64,000 bases of DNA, from positions 10,168,428 to 10,232,427 of the forward strand of contig NC_059480.1 of assembly GCF_018139145.2 (NCBI RefSeq), read 5' to 3'. Numbering within the stretch: the stretch's first letter is position 1; every line of letters begins with the position of its first letter. A program made the position numbers and the translations under genes. Below the pieces are notes generated by a model that was not told the origin of the DNA, did not search any database, and saw nothing but the letters and a program-made list of their open reading frames with translations. The stretch is from Gymnogyps californianus (taxonomy: Eukaryota > Chordata > Aves > Accipitriformes > Cathartidae). Below are positions 26,301-40,216 of the stretch, one piece after another.

Positions 26301-26793
26301 GAAGCAGATCAAGAACTGCATATGTACTTGCCATGGCAACCCCTGTATCACATGACACACATGCTGGTTCAGCCAAAGAGCTTCATGGCTTATTAAACAG
26401 GCACGCAGAGACCCAGACACACACCATTTTGCCATGTGACTGCTCTAGCCCTGGCAGCTTTTTAAAGGGAAACTGTATTTGAGCATCATAGTGTTTTCAT
26501 CAACATCATCTTGCCCGAGTTCCTTCCAATCCTCTTAGGTGCTGTGTTGAGTTTTCAAAAAATGGATGAAGGTTGACAAGACTCTGATTATAGGTGTTTT
26601 CTTCTGTCTGTCTTTCATTTGGAAAAAATCTAGGTGCGAAGATAAAATAGTGGGGGTTTATTAGGGTTTTTTTTATTAGAAATTAAGGGGCTCTGGTGCA
26701 GTTGAGTGAACAATATACTGCTTTTCTGGACACATTTTCTGCTCTCACCTCCTGTGGGCTTTTACTAGATTTCAGGAGAGTAAATGAAGACAG

Positions 26794-26796
<3 letters not shown>

Positions 26797-26832
<36 letters not shown>
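26797..26832. repeat. A36 homopolymer
   Basis: Thirty-six consecutive A residues, the longest homopolymer in the window. It could be the tail of an old retrocopy inserted in the + orientation. However, I find no recognisable source upstream and no flanking duplication matching the bases after it (CTGGTCCATT). Confidence 0.9.
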
Positions 26833-26834
<2 letters not shown>

Positions 26835-29800
26835 GGTCCATTCCAGTATCGACAAAGCATTCCCAAAACATTTGCCTGAAAATGTCTTTGCTCCTTGCTG
26901 CTTAACACACTTCCTCTTAGACCTGATGACCTGACAACAATGATCTCTAACTCCTCACACAGCAAAACTAGCCTGATACAAGTTTTCCCTAACTTTGCTT
27001 GTTTAAGAGAAGTTATGCGTGGCACTTCATTAGCAAATCTGAGGGGCCTCAATGGAATGAGTGGTGGTGAGCAAAGAGAAGTTAGGAGGTGGGGCTGGAG
27101 TTGAGCAAGTGTGTCTGTCTGCACCTTAATGTCCCCGAAGGAAAGGAGAACAGCAGAAATGCAGTCTTGCCCTGATGCCATTGCTAAAGGGCAGGCGCAG
27201 TGTATGCTGCTGCTGGTGTCATCTCTGCTGCCCACTGGCACTGTTCTTGAGGAGGAGCACACTGCTGTGCTCAAAGAGGAGCTGCTGGAAGACTGATTCT
27301 TTACCAAAACAGCACGCAATGGAAAGGAATCCCTTTCCCATTCTGTTTGCCTTTCCTCTATTGGATGCCTGACTGAAGTGGCATGTGTTTTCTTTCTCAT
27401 CTAGTTCGAATCTGAGGTTTTTGTGGCAAGCACTTCATTTGAGCCCAGATACATTGCCAGGTGCCTGACAAAAATGGAGACAACACTCTGCACAGCAACA
27501 AAACATTGTGAAAAGACTGTATTAGTCTTAATTAGTAATTGCCCCCCCAAAACCCTGTTATTTAGTCTCCTGTGTCTGCTATGCAGATGCAATTTACCAA
27601 GAGTTAGAGAGACCAACTCTCAGGTCCATGTGCTGAAATTAATCATTTATGTGATTTATGGTGTTGCTTTTGAACTTAAGGAAAATCTGTTTTCAATGTC
27701 TGGTTCCAGTCTGTCAGATTTTCATCTTCATTTCCCAAGTAATCAGTCAAGGTGCAAATACTTATAATTAATGCTATTCAGTGAGAGACTACTGGTTCCT
27801 TGTGTTCTGTTTCAAATGAGTTTATTGTTTGGTCACCATTTTGGAGATGACCAACAGTAAGGGAACAACAACCTGCTTTGGGAATTAATTTAGAGAGGTA
27901 CTTGTACATAAATTGACCATTAAACAGAGAAGCAGTATTATGTTTGTTATTAGGGACACAGATAAGGAAGGTGCTCTCTTCTGAAGTGTGTATCTGCGCA
28001 TCTCTGCCAGTGATCGTACAAGTATTCTAATGCAAAATCAGCGTTTGAGTAAGGAGACATTTTAAGACGGTGTGTAATAAAAACTTTTGGCAGGATAAGG
28101 TATTTTAGGTTACTGTTTTAACTGCATTTTATGACAGTACTGGCTTCTCAGCATCTTTTAACTACTTTGTTATTAATGCATGCTCTGATATTGTTAAGAG
28201 GGAGGGAGAGCTTAGAGATCATTTCTTTCCTAGGAAGGCACTGAACAAAGGCCCTGCCCACTCCACTGAAATATATGTAGTGAAGATTTTGACAACCCCT
28301 CCTAGCAGTCTGCTACCACTGCATTGTGCTAGGTCCGTAGAAGCGGAGTAGTGGCAGCAATAGTTCCCCTTTCATGTGCAGTCGAAGAACCGGCTTTTCA
28401 GAATTCCTTCATGCCTACAAGTGGGATTGCATTTTCAAAAGAGATTACCAAAATCAAATCTTTTCTGAAGAACTGACCCAAACCTCTCTTCTATTCCAGA
28501 ATTTCAAATTTCATTTCTTCAGTTAAATAATTGGGAGTTTTGCTATCTAAAGGTTTGTATTTAAACCACAGGTTTCTATATTGTGTTTGTTTGCAGTTAT
28601 GGCAGTGGAAAAGGCTATTTAGGCTTGTGACAAAATATTTTGACTAGCCTCTTCCTACTTAGTCATTTGTTTGTCCTCAGTATATGTTTATTGTGAATTG
28701 TCTTCCCAAGAGATTATAAACAAGATGGTAGCTTTCACTAGCTGATCTTTGCTGTCATTTAATGATGGGCTGATCCAGGAGGTTCTGTACAAAAGGAGTT
28801 TGTCAGACTGGGTCTAAAATTTGTGGAAATAATGTCATTACCAGAATACATCAGGAAAAAAAGCCCAATAACTTCATCGCAAGACAGTTAAGGTTGCTAA
28901 GAGACAGAATGTAATTATCTGCCAATTTGTTTACCATTCCCAAACACTTAGAAGGGCGAGAGCTGTGGACTGCCCTGAATTCTAGGTTATGCGCAAAACA
29001 AACTGAATGTATTTTGTTGTCAAATGCAGTTTTAAGAAGGGCATTTGAAAATGACACAAGAGCTTTAAGTTTGACCTGTGGTTTTTTTTCTAAATGTATA
29101 ATATCAGTTATTTTCATTTCCCTCTCACTCCTGAAATCTACATACATTGCATGTATTTTAACTGATAATACAGAAAACATGAAAAAATGAAATTTACAGA
29201 AACATACAATTCTTCTAGTAAAACTTACAGCTACACTTTCTTGAAAATGATACGTTCTTACTTCAATAGTAGTAGTGTTCAGTGGTCCTGTATTATGATT
29301 TCATTATTGATGTATGCTGATGTTAATTTAAAGTTGACCAGCATGAGTCATTGACTCATTTTATGGTTTTTTTTCCTAAAATGTTTTGTGTTGTGCTTGC
29401 ACTTTGAGATAAGTACTGCAATTTATTTTGGGTGCAAACGAAGTTTGTGCCACAAGGAAGTTTACATTTCTCTGTGTCACTGTGGCTATTATGTAGACAG
29501 TCTAAGATTTATGCCATCCTAAGCTATTCATTTTCTTGGTTTTAAGGGCATGCATCTGGTAAATTAAGTACAGGCAGTAAAAAGAGAGAAGCAGAGGTTT
29601 CTCCCTCTGTTTTCAGAGTGGTAAAATCTTCCGTTGCTTTTTCTTTAATGGAAATAAAGATTCATTTTTAGCTAATGTGAAACACTAGCTGTAAAATTGA
29701 AGAACTCACCACAATACTGAAGGAATAAGCACTTCTGACCAGCCTAATAGTAAGCTCAAATCTGAATTGGTATTCAGTCAGTAGCTCTGACGTTGTAGTG

Positions 29801-32541
29801 CTAAAGCATGTCCATACAGGTGCGTTACTGTTTTGTGGGATGTTGCTCTGGGAAGGTTGGGGCGGAGGGTTTTCCTGGACTGTGGTGTTTGGCCTCTGCA
29901 CCTTGCGCCAGCAAGGGCTGTGAATTCTTCTGTTCACTGCAGTTCATCAGGACAGACAAAAGTAGATGTTTTCACCAAGCTTGAGCATAGCCAAACTGCA
30001 GGTCACTTTCCCAGAAAAATTGTCCTAGAACAACTTTACTTGCCAAGCCCTTTTTCTGTAGATGCACGTAGCCTCTCACCTCCTAGCCACCTCTTCAGGG
30101 AAGCACACCAGTTTTAGGGAGATTATGTCAGCCCCTCAATGTCACTCTAGCTCATTCTCTGATCCTTGTGGCTGCAAAAGGAGTCTTGGTTAAGTTCTGA
30201 TGAAACATATCTTTTGAAGACTGCATCAGAAACAACAGAGCTGCAGGCACATTGGTCCATTTCACAGATGATCGTTCTTTTAACTTCCACTGGTAGCAAT
30301 CCAACAGTGGAAGTCAGCATTGGGTAGCCAAAGGATTAAGTCCCAATTGTCCTCCTGACACCTACTGACTGCTCTGAAAAGCTGTCTCCTAGGCCACAGA
30401 AGCTCAGCAAGGGCTGTCTGGTGGTTGCTTCTTTTATCTTTGGGGTCCCAGTGATCTGCTGTTGGCTCCCATGTGTAACATAGACAAAATGGTATGCTGC
30501 CTTAAGAAAAGGAGCTGAGGCTCCGCCAGTGAAGTCTAGGAAGGCAAAGCTTTGTCACTGGGTGATCTATTTTGACTGTAACACCAGCACACATGTGCTG
30601 TGTCTGGGTACAGAAAGCCCGAAGAGTAAGGAGATGCCATTCCATGAAGCGGTTTGCTGCAACTTTCTTGTCCTTCCCCCCCCCCTCCCCGGTGTGATGA
30701 ATTTTTTTTCCTACTCCACACTAAACATATTGTCAGGAAAAAAATAGTGTCATTTAAATAATATTCCTTTACACATTTCAACTTCTAGATGCACAATTGT
30801 CACGATGAAAAATAATCGAATCTGAAACTTTTCCCTCTCTTCATACAGCAGTCTGAATCTCCTAACTTTTTTATCTTTTTCATTTTTCAGAATCACTTTG
30901 GGGTGTTCTTTGACAGCAAATGAAATGCAGTGACAAAAAGCAGAAAGGGAGGTTGGTTATTTTCAACCTTTTTTGCCCCTTTCATGCAAATAAGGGGGAG
31001 GAAAAAGCTTTTTTCAGTCTTTAATGCCAAGGTCATCAGAACTGCATATTTATTGTAGACCTCATATTATAAAGTGCTTTGTAAAAGACTAGGATAAACG
31101 CTCTAGTGATGTTGTTGACACCCTGAATAAGGTGATGCTATGTATACCTTGCTGTTTCTTTGGCATGCAACTTTTCCTATACAATTTCCAATTTTGCTGT
31201 CTGTAATCACCAACTCTCCACCCTCATATTGCACCCATGTTGCAACATGGAGATAGTATAAGTAAAATCTAAAAAAGGAACTAAATGACTTTGATACTGA
31301 ACTTCTTGGAATGACTGATGCAGAAGGGTCTTTCCATTGCATGTTTTCTGTTTTGAGATACTGGTGATAATCCTGCCTTTTATAATTTTATTACGAGGAC
31401 CAGCCATTTTAGTTGATACTTATTTGCAAATGAGACCTTAAAATTTTTTATGGAATATATGGGTGTTTATATTTTTATTAATTAAAGAAATGTAAACAAT
31501 TGTTCCATGCACATTGTTAGTTTACAGATATGTGCGTTAACTACAGTAGTCTAGTTCATGAGATAATGTATAATTTAAGTGGTGTTTTCTTCGAGCGTGT
31601 CCCCTAGTGCTGTACACAGTCATGCTAAACCTCCTAATGCAAGGTCAATTCCATGTTGAAACGGCATATAATAAGTCTTCTGTGTTAGTTAAAATAAACA
31701 ATATTTTGCCATTATTTTTTTGTATCATTTAAAAAAAATCTTTTATCCTTCCATATTTTCATTTATACCATTATATTTTGTATTAAGACAGAATAAGATG
31801 CTTTTTCTTTTGGTGGAAAAAGCTCTCAGTATACCTGACGGCCTTTAATATGCTTGACACATTTGTTGTACGTTTTTGGTACTTAATTGTATCTGTTTGG
31901 TTTCACAAAGTTGCACTAACTTGCACTGAGCGTTTCTATGGCTCGTGGTCAAATTCTGCATGATCTGTAGAGGCACTTTCCTGAGCTCAAACCTTCATGC
32001 TCACTGTATCTGACAGTCATTCTTCTGAGTACGTTTAAGTTTTACTGGGCAGAGCAACCACCAGCTGCTCAGTACTTGGATTTACTGCTAATGCAGTAGC
32101 CAGTTTGTATATAAGTAGTGTTGCGGTGCCTCCTGGTCCCTGAGCCAGAAAGGAGGGAGGCCAGGGGACTGCAGGAGGCTGGGAGACAGCGTTACAGGGA
32201 GGTGGCTTGGAGGGCAAGCTCTACAGCTCAGTTCCTCTGTGGCAGCTGCAGGTCCCATCTGAGCATGAACCCAGGGCACAAGATAGAGCTGTTTTTCTCA
32301 GTGCTGTAGCCAACCTTTTGCAACTGCGTGTAGCTCCAGAAGAAAGCTGCTGTCACCTGGCGTGGGCCTGCACACCCCCCAAGGAAGGGGATTTGTACAA
32401 ATAAGAACGTAACTTCAGGAGCTTTCTTTGGATGCTTATTAACTGTGTTTAGAACGGGCGTTGCGAATAAGTCCAGGTGTCTGTTGGAGGCTACTAGGTT
32501 CTACTTTATTTAAGTAAGTAAAAATACCTGCTACAGGAGTC

Positions 32542-32551
32542 GGGGGGGGGG
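32542..32551. repeat. G10 homopolymer
   Basis: Ten consecutive G residues in intron 2. Confidence 0.8.
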
Positions 32552-35500
32552 TTGTGGTTGGAACATAGCTCTGGCTACTTACAGTAGTGTTCGTACACAG
32601 GTTATGCACAGCCATCTTTATTTTGTTTAACATGATGGCTCTCAGCGTATTAGCCTTTGAATACATTGGAGAATTCAGCTGCCATGTAAAAGGAAAAGAA
32701 ACTCATATTGGCTTGTTGTATAAAGGACTGATATTCACAGAAGGTTACAGCTTGTTCAAATTCTGCTCTTTTACGCTTTGATGCTTGATGGAAAGCTGAA
32801 GATGAGAACATTAGGGAATCCAGCTGAGGGCAGGTAAATACCTCTTGTGCTCACCTACTGGAGTGCTAGGGGATGAGCAAAAATGCAAGTGCCACTTTCT
32901 TTCCATCAGATCCATTTGGTCTTTCTGGCTGGTGTAGATTTCAAAGTAATGGATTCATGGCCTTGATTTTTACAGTAACAATAGTATTTCCCAACTGTAG
33001 AGATATTGGGGAAGACGATTATGTTTTCCAGTACTGTGATACAACAAGGACACAGTATTTTAGTTCTTCATAACAAATACTGCTTGAAACACTTATTATA
33101 GTGTCTGAATTAGTCCAATGACTTTACAAGTCATAAGGAGAGTCAAATACTGGAGCAGGAAATTGCAGGTGAAAGCAATTCCATTTTGAAGCCAATACCT
33201 CAAGAAAATACATGCTGAACAAAGCAGCAGATTCTTGGATTGAGCTCTGCTTCTTTATCACGGCCCCTTCTGAAGACAATGACAGGAAGCATTCCTATTA
33301 ATATACCCACCCTGCTTCACTCACAGGCCTTGCCCAAACTCACCAGCAGCATGGCTGCATCATTACAGATGGCTAGACCAGCCTCTGCCCAAGTTAGGAT
33401 CTGGAGACCATTTGCTTTCCTCCTATTGATAGAGGAGGAAAGATCAGGTTAGTGGTAACTGATGTATGCCTGTATGTTGCAGTGTAGGCACAAGGTTGTG
33501 AAGGCTGGGCTAATTTTTCTCTTCCTCTCTTAGTTTCTTGTTTGTCTGAAAAATAATCCCCACTAGAAACTTCTGTCAGCCTATCTGCTGCTTGTTTATC
33601 AGGCCTGACAAGTGGATTAGGCCCATGTGTATTCTTGTCAACTATGGCAGAAATATTGCATAATGTTACTTTTTCCATTTCTACTCTGAACAGCACAGCG
33701 AGAGCATGCTGATAGTTAGGAGCTGCATGCTTTGAAAGCTGCAGGTAGAGATCCCTACAACTTTCCCTTCTTACTGAACAGAGCTCAAGAATGGTGAGAA
33801 AAGGGTTGTTTGAAGAAGATGAGATCAAAGCAAGGCAAAGAAACACATAGAATAAATCACACAAAAGTAAAATGATTTCAAAAGTTTAGAATTCTCCGGG
33901 TCTAATATCACCAAATGTTGCAAATAATAACCCAGCATCTATTGTCTTTCTGTGCTTTCTCACTCTACAGATTATTAGTTAATAAATGCCTGCCATGAGA
34001 AATTTTTTCTCAACTCCACAGTCATGTTTTCCTTCTACAAAAGAATTGTGATCAATTGAAAAAGCGTTACGTATACTTTCAAAATTCTGTTCTGTTGGAA
34101 ATTCTGCGTCTTCCAAATTTTTCTTTCCAACTAAAACCAGAGTTGTTTGGTTTGGGTTTTTTTTTTCCCTGTGAAATGAATTTAAAAGGCAAGGTCCACA
34201 TTTCTCTTTTTCTATATGTAATTTTAAAGTACTGAAATTAAAGGTCACTTCATGTTGAAACATCTACATGTTAAAAACTTCAAATGTCACTGCTGAATAC
34301 TGATTCAGTGGATATGCTCACTTTTAAGTTGTTGTTTTTCCACATAAAACACTATCAAAACTGGCATAGGCTGCAGAAAGCCTTGCTTGCAGCAAAATCC
34401 TTCATAATTTTCTCACAAAGTATCCTGTCAGAAGATTCCAGATAAACTCTGGTATAAATGTGTGAGTGATATGTAGGAGATGCAAAAAAACCCCAAACAA
34501 ACAAACAAAAAAAACCCTGAAAACATTTATTCTGCTTGCTTAAAACAACCACCTGTATCTGTTCTCCCTGCAAGGTGGCACAGCTGTTAATCTGCCAGAT
34601 CCCTCTGATGCTTCTTCTGTCCTGTGGGTTTGCTGTGGTTCCGGCGCTGGTGACAGCAAGAAAATGTGACTGTGTAGGCTTTCAGTGAAGTGCATGAGAG
34701 GCAATTGAGCAGTATTTCTTAGATTAATCCAATACAAAAGTCTAGAGGCAGTAAAAGGGGGCCTGAATTAGTATACACCTAGTAGACTAAGATTGTGTGA
34801 AGGCCAACAGTGGTTAATCCATATTTATTTCAATGAGATTTATGAACCGTCAGTGATTCAAGGTGCCACTTGTTTCATAGTACTTGTCAGCCTTGTGGAA
34901 GAAACTCTCCACCACCAGAGTCAAAGCAGAAATAGGAGAACAAAGAGAGCCAGCAGAGGAACTGAGATTCTCAGCTGTTTCTGCCAAAACAAAAGGAACA
35001 TAGTGGTCAGGTATAATTATGTGCTGTTGGTGATTCAGTCCCATAATCCATCCTTTCCATTTCTTGGTTTGGGAACTGGAAGTCCTTTCTCCCGTGTCCT
35101 CTGTAGTATATGGAAACATTCTGTCAACTTTCAGCAAAGAAGAGAAGATAAGGTCTCTACAAAATGACCACAGAAAAGTAACACATAACGATTAATTTAA
35201 GTGTATTCTGCAATATAATCTTTCTCTAGCAAATTACAGTGCTAGGCTGTGCATTGAAGAAGGCCTTTTAATTTCTTTGGAAGAGCAAATTGAACTTTGT
35301 TTCACTTCAAACATTTAATTTTCTATGCTTTGCCTTCTTTCCTCACTTAAGTCCAAGACTGTTAATATTACTGTTATTATTTGCATACTTGACTGTTTAT
35401 TTCTCCCATTTTTTTGGTCATGTAGATCAAAGCAGGAGAGCAGATGTACACATGAAGAAAATCGAGGTGCTTGTTTGCTAATGGTAGCCATTTTCTAGAC

Positions 35501-35696
35501 AGGCTGTTTTTGGGCAATCCCAGTACTCCAAGAGACCTGCAGCCGGGACTGCGAAGTTTAGACTCCACCTGTAAAAGTCAAAACATGGCAAATATTCCAT
35601 GTTTAGTGTCCCTGTGAACTGACTGTTGTGTTGACAGTTTTATGTGTCTATTGAGAGGTGCAGTTCTGGTGAGTGCAAGGTTTTACAGTACACAAC

Positions 35697-36254
35697 TGTC
35701 CTGGTTTAACCCCAGACAGCAACTAGGCACCACACAGCCACTCGCTCACTCCGCGCCCCCGCCCCCCGTGGGATGGGGGAGAGAAATGAAAAAAAAGTAA
35801 AACTCGTGGGCTGAGATAAAGACAGTTTAATAGGACAGAAAAGGAAGGGAAAACAATAATAATAATAATAATAGAGTATACAAAACAAGTGATGCACAAT
35901 ACAATTGCTCACCACCCGCTGACTGGTGCCCAGCCAATCCCGGAGCCGCGGTGTCCCCCGGCCAACTTCCCCAGTTTATATACTCAGCATGACATCATAT
36001 GGTATGGAATATCCCTTTGGCTCATTTGGGTCAGCTGTCCTTGCTGTGTCCCCTCCCAGTTTCTTGTGCGCTCCTGGCCTCCACTGGCAGGGCAGTATGA
36101 GAAGCTGAAAAATCCTTGACTTAGTATAAGCACTGCTTAGCCACAACTAAAGCGTCAGGGTGTTATCAACATTATTCTCATCCTAAATCCAAAACACAGC
36201 ACTATACCAGCTACTAGGAAGAAAATTAACTTTATTCCAGCCGAAACCAGGACA
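35697..36254 (-). mobile_element. Solo LTR 1, avian class III (ERVL-like) endogenous retrovirus
   Basis: The 558-bp element starts TGTCCTGGTT and ends AACCAGGACA, so the ends are inverted and have the TG...CA form of LTRs. Read on the minus strand it has a TATA box (TATATAAA, 35975-35982), a CRE-like site upstream of it (35990-35997) and an ATTAAA polyadenylation signal (35826-35831). This sets the orientation as minus, antisense to NYAP2. An (AAT)n run lies at about 35853-35872. The flanking five bases are ACAAC and GTAAC, so any 5-bp duplication has decayed. No internal retroviral sequence adjoins it, hence a solo LTR. The family assignment is from memory of bird repeats. Confidence 0.82.
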
Positions 36255-39200
36255 GTAACAGTCACCTTTTGGTTTGTGAAGTTGGGCATCTCTTGGCTTT
36301 GCAAACCACAGCTGTGTTCACGAGCAGATGGTGCTCAGATTCAGCCATTTTCAGGTTTAATTTTGCACTATATTCCAATGTAAATGCCTCCACCTATATG
36401 ACCCAGGTGTTAAAGTTGTAACAGAAGGTGCCTGGATGAGCAGGATTGCCTGAACATTTACTGTAAGTAACTTAGTGTTAGAATTTGCAAGGGGGTGCAA
36501 GTCTCAGTATGGTGCAGACTTGCCAGAGCTTTTGGTTTAAAAGGCTGCGGTAGCCTTAGGATAGCTAAGGTGAGTGGAACTTGTTCAGAAAGGTGAGCAT
36601 GAAATGACAGCTTGAGAAATAAAAATAGGCAGTATATTTTCCTCCTTCTCCATGAAGTCAAAACACTAATCTTTTTTTAGTTTGAACTAAAACAAATTTC
36701 AGGTTATTTGATCAAAATTGATTCTTTGCCTCCTCAGTGGTGTCTTCAATTTGCAAGAATCTTCAGTTTCTTCATTATGGTTATGAGACCACAGGATATA
36801 AAAATATCTAATCTTGCTGTTTTACCATTGTGGTTTTTTAAAGCTTGGGATACTTATTAGAACCAGTCAAATACCAGCAGAAGTAATTTGATGAATAATT
36901 TGTTTGACAAGCAGTGGCAAAGTTCCTTAGATGATTCATACTCTCCGATTGCCTCACCTAAAGCTTTGTAGTTGCTTTGCTTTCACTGCTATGTCCTCAT
37001 TTGTCTCTTTGCAATACTTTCTGCTGAAAGTGATGCAAATAATTTTTCCTGGTCCTTTTCATCTTTCTCTCTGTGTGTGCATGGGAAACAGTGAAACATA
37101 TCCTAATCTGAGCATTTTTGATCCTGTGGTGGCTAAGGCTTTTATGGCATGCACTCAGACCCCACTCTGAGCCCACTCATTTGGACATAGAAGGGGAACA
37201 TGAGATCCAGTTGTGCATTCTTTCGAACAAATGTTTCTTATAAGCTGATGAAGCATTCAGGAGTGAATTGAGCTTAGTCTTAAAAGTAGCCAGTTTTCTC
37301 CCACTGGAGTTTTAGAACCTCATTGCATAGATGATTAAAAATTTAGTTTTCAGCCTAAAGCAAGTAGGTTTCTGGAGTAGAGTTCTCAGTCTCTGGCATT
37401 TCCCTCTTCCCCGCCTTCCTCCCTCCCCCTCCCCCCCATAAGATGGAGTTTCCACTTCTTGTAACAGCTGTGTTGCTATTCATTTAGGTCCTTTATGCCT
37501 ACTCATGAAGGAAACAGCTAAGACAGTTTAGTCTTTATCCTCTTCCTTGCAGACTGATGCTTTTGGTAGGCTTTTTGTTGCTTTTTAATGTAAATGTGTG
37601 ATGGGTATGTGGTCAGGTCATACTATACCCACACTGGAAAAAAACCCTGGGTGGTCAAAAACCCTCACAATTTTGCAATTATAATGAAGGCTCGTATGTC
37701 TGTTCTCCTAATTGCCTCAAGTGAATTGTTTCCTGACCATGCTAATAATACATCCTATTACAATAACCATGTCTCAACCATGTTAGAATACCTGCTGATT
37801 TGGGGTGGTAGTTGTAAACTAAGAGAGAATGAAGCACCTCTGCAGAATATTTTAAATTTGCTTCCACTTTGATTTCATTGTATTTGTCCAGATGAGAAGC
37901 CAGAAATTGATTCCAACTGTTTCCAAAATCTTTAATTAATACCTTCTCCAGCTTTTCCCAAACCCACAATTTGTCCTGAAGCAGTGAGGGCTAACACCAG
38001 ATCTAATACAGCTTCCTTTATTTACTGGAGTAACATTTGGGATGAACTCATTCCTGAACTTTATCTGCAATAAATCATCGGGGAAATGCTGTTTTTTCAT
38101 CTCTGTATGGCTTATTTGTGAGTAGCCTGTTGCATTTTGGTGCTGTTAGAGTAAGAATGCTGACGCAGGGGTCCTGATTCAGCTCCTATTCATTATTCAT
38201 TTGTACTCCAAATAAATAGTTCAGTCCTTGCTGCTTGCTATGAACCATCACGCTGCTGAAACTGTCAGAGGTTGCAGTAAGCAAAACAAAAGGTCACGAG
38301 CACTCCAGGTCTCTTAGCAATAATGCAGCAATCCTTCCTTACAGTTGCATAAGCAAGCAACAAATACAGTACAATCAAGTTGCCTTTCTCATCTCAGTGC
38401 TGCGTGATCATTAGTGGCTTTCCACCATGTGGAGTTATTCCACCCCAAGGGAGATGAAATCCCACCTGAGAAGTTGTTCCTTCTTAAGCTGATGCATGTG
38501 CCAGCTGTTTCATGTCTCCTTTCTTTGAAGGTGTGACAGGCTGTGAAGGAACAACCGAAGTAGCTGCTGACATCGCGTGCGATGGCTAGCAGGCTCTCTG
38601 CATCCTGGTGTTCACTTAGCAAATCAAGAGCATTAAATTAAGGCAGTAGGTACCGCATGCCATTTGACAGTAATGGTGTGTTAAACCTGCTGCTGTCTGT
38701 ACATTAGAGGGATTACTTGTAAAATCACAATGCTTTTTGAAAGGATGTTCCCTGATTCACCCTCAGCCAAGTTTTTCCTGGCTCTGTGGGGATGCTTGGG
38801 AAAAGAGGGCACTAAGAGGAGTCTCATTCTGCCTCGTGACTGCTATGAAAGGGCCAGAGATAACCCGTGCCTGAGATCTGGAGGGATGCAGTGATAGCAC
38901 CTTCCATGTGCCTCTGGCACCAAGGAGGAATTGGGCCAAGAGGAGCAGCTTGCCCTTCTGATGTTTACAAGCATGACAGAGATCTTGCTTCTTGCTGCAG
39001 GTTTTTTTTACAGTTTTCTGTAAACCTTGGGTGCCATCAAAGAGAACAGGCTAGCTAGACTTTGGGTCTGATCCAGTAGGACAGTTTTTGTGTACCAGTG
39101 CTACGTACCATGTGGAAGTCTTTTGTATATACTGATAAATTACTTTCAGATTCCTTGGTTAAACTGGCTGTAGAGCAAAATCTTCAAGAAATGAGGCTAT

Positions 39201-39535
39201 GTTATAAACTGTCAAGTTTGAGTTAATTTCCTAAGCATTTTAAAATACTTCAAAATTAAATATTTTAAATTCACTTGCTGTGGTTGTTTTAGTTATTCTT
39301 TCTCTCCCAGACCTCCAGATAACTCACTCAAAAATAATGATTCCTTTTAAAGGGACTGTGATTGGCAGGACTATTCCTACTTTATAAAGTATTATGTGAT
39401 AGGTAATTTCCACCCATATTCTCTTTGCAGACTTGGGATTGATAGGGTAGGTGCCAAATTGTCACGTTATAGCCTGTGGTAATTAAAATACAGGATGGCA
39501 TTAGTATTGGTTCTGGATAATCACTTGTTTTTCAG

Positions 39536-39630
39536 GCAAAGCTTTGACAGACAATATTATGGAAGGTCTCCAGAAATTTCGTTTAGAAAGCTCTTCTCAC
39601 GCCACAGAAAGCAGAGATTGTATTTTGCAG
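39536..39630 (+). other. Exon-like cassette in intron 2 (candidate cryptic or alternative exon)
   Basis: An acceptor-like CACTTGTTTTTCAG ends at 39535, and a donor-like TTTTGCAG followed by GTAGAG starts at 39631. The 95 bp between them is open in the one frame that NYAP2 exon 2 would impose. The first base completes the split Arg codon, 31 sense codons follow (beginning QSFDRQYYGRSPEIS), and one base is left over. The length is not a multiple of three, so joining to the normal next exon would shift the frame. No homology is recognised. Confidence 0.25.
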
Positions 39631-40201
39631 GTAGAGCTATTTGGAAACCAGTTGGTACCATTTAATGTAAGAGATGGTTGAGTGATTTGTGGAAAATAAG
39701 GTTATCTGACAAATTCAGCCCATATTTCAGTTCATAAATCATTCATAAGCTGATCGTGACTTCCACAATGCATTCATTATTCATAAGTGCTCACTGAATA
39801 ATTTGTGCAAACAAATTTCAGCCTATAGAGTACCTGTGAGTTGTTTTGTGTTTGTTATTCTTAGTGTGTGATCATGGCGTTTGGTTTTATTTTCTTACTG
39901 TATGCAACTTTTAAGTCAGAGGGTAGTAGATAACATTGAATAGTTCCCAAAGCAGATGGAATACTTTTCCTGTATGAGACAAAGAATTTTTATGTCATGC
40001 TTTGCCATTGCTGCTTTTAACACAAAAGCATTGGTGGGTCTTATATCTAAGCTGCTTACGTCTTCAAGCAGAAGTTCACAAAGACATGGTTCAGTTGGGT
40101 CTATTCTGCTTAAGAATTGTAAGTCCAAACTCCTAGTGTCATCTAGTTCTGCATGGATTTTTGTCAGGAAATTTTTTTATGCCTAACTGGCCCTCTCTTC
40201 T

Positions 40202-40216
40202 CCCCCCCCCCCCCCC
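40202..40216. repeat. C15 homopolymer
   Basis: Fifteen consecutive C residues followed by AG, within a longer pyrimidine stretch. Confidence 0.85.

Noticed and set aside
27406..27767. Acceptor-like TTCTTTCTCATCTAG followed by a long open + strand frame
   Set aside because: The acceptor is good, but the only donor nearby (CCAGGTGCCT) is weak. The later part of the frame is compositionally unlike a protein, and the phase was not compelling.
30869..30890. Strong acceptor-like pyrimidine tract ending TTTTTCAG
   Set aside because: No convincing donor follows within a normal exon length and no open frame matches exon 2. Treated as a decoy.
33394..33864. 156-codon minus-strand open frame
   Set aside because: No recognisable domain, no repeat-derived protein signature and no flanking splice or promoter signals. 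Length is within what chance can give in 64 kb.
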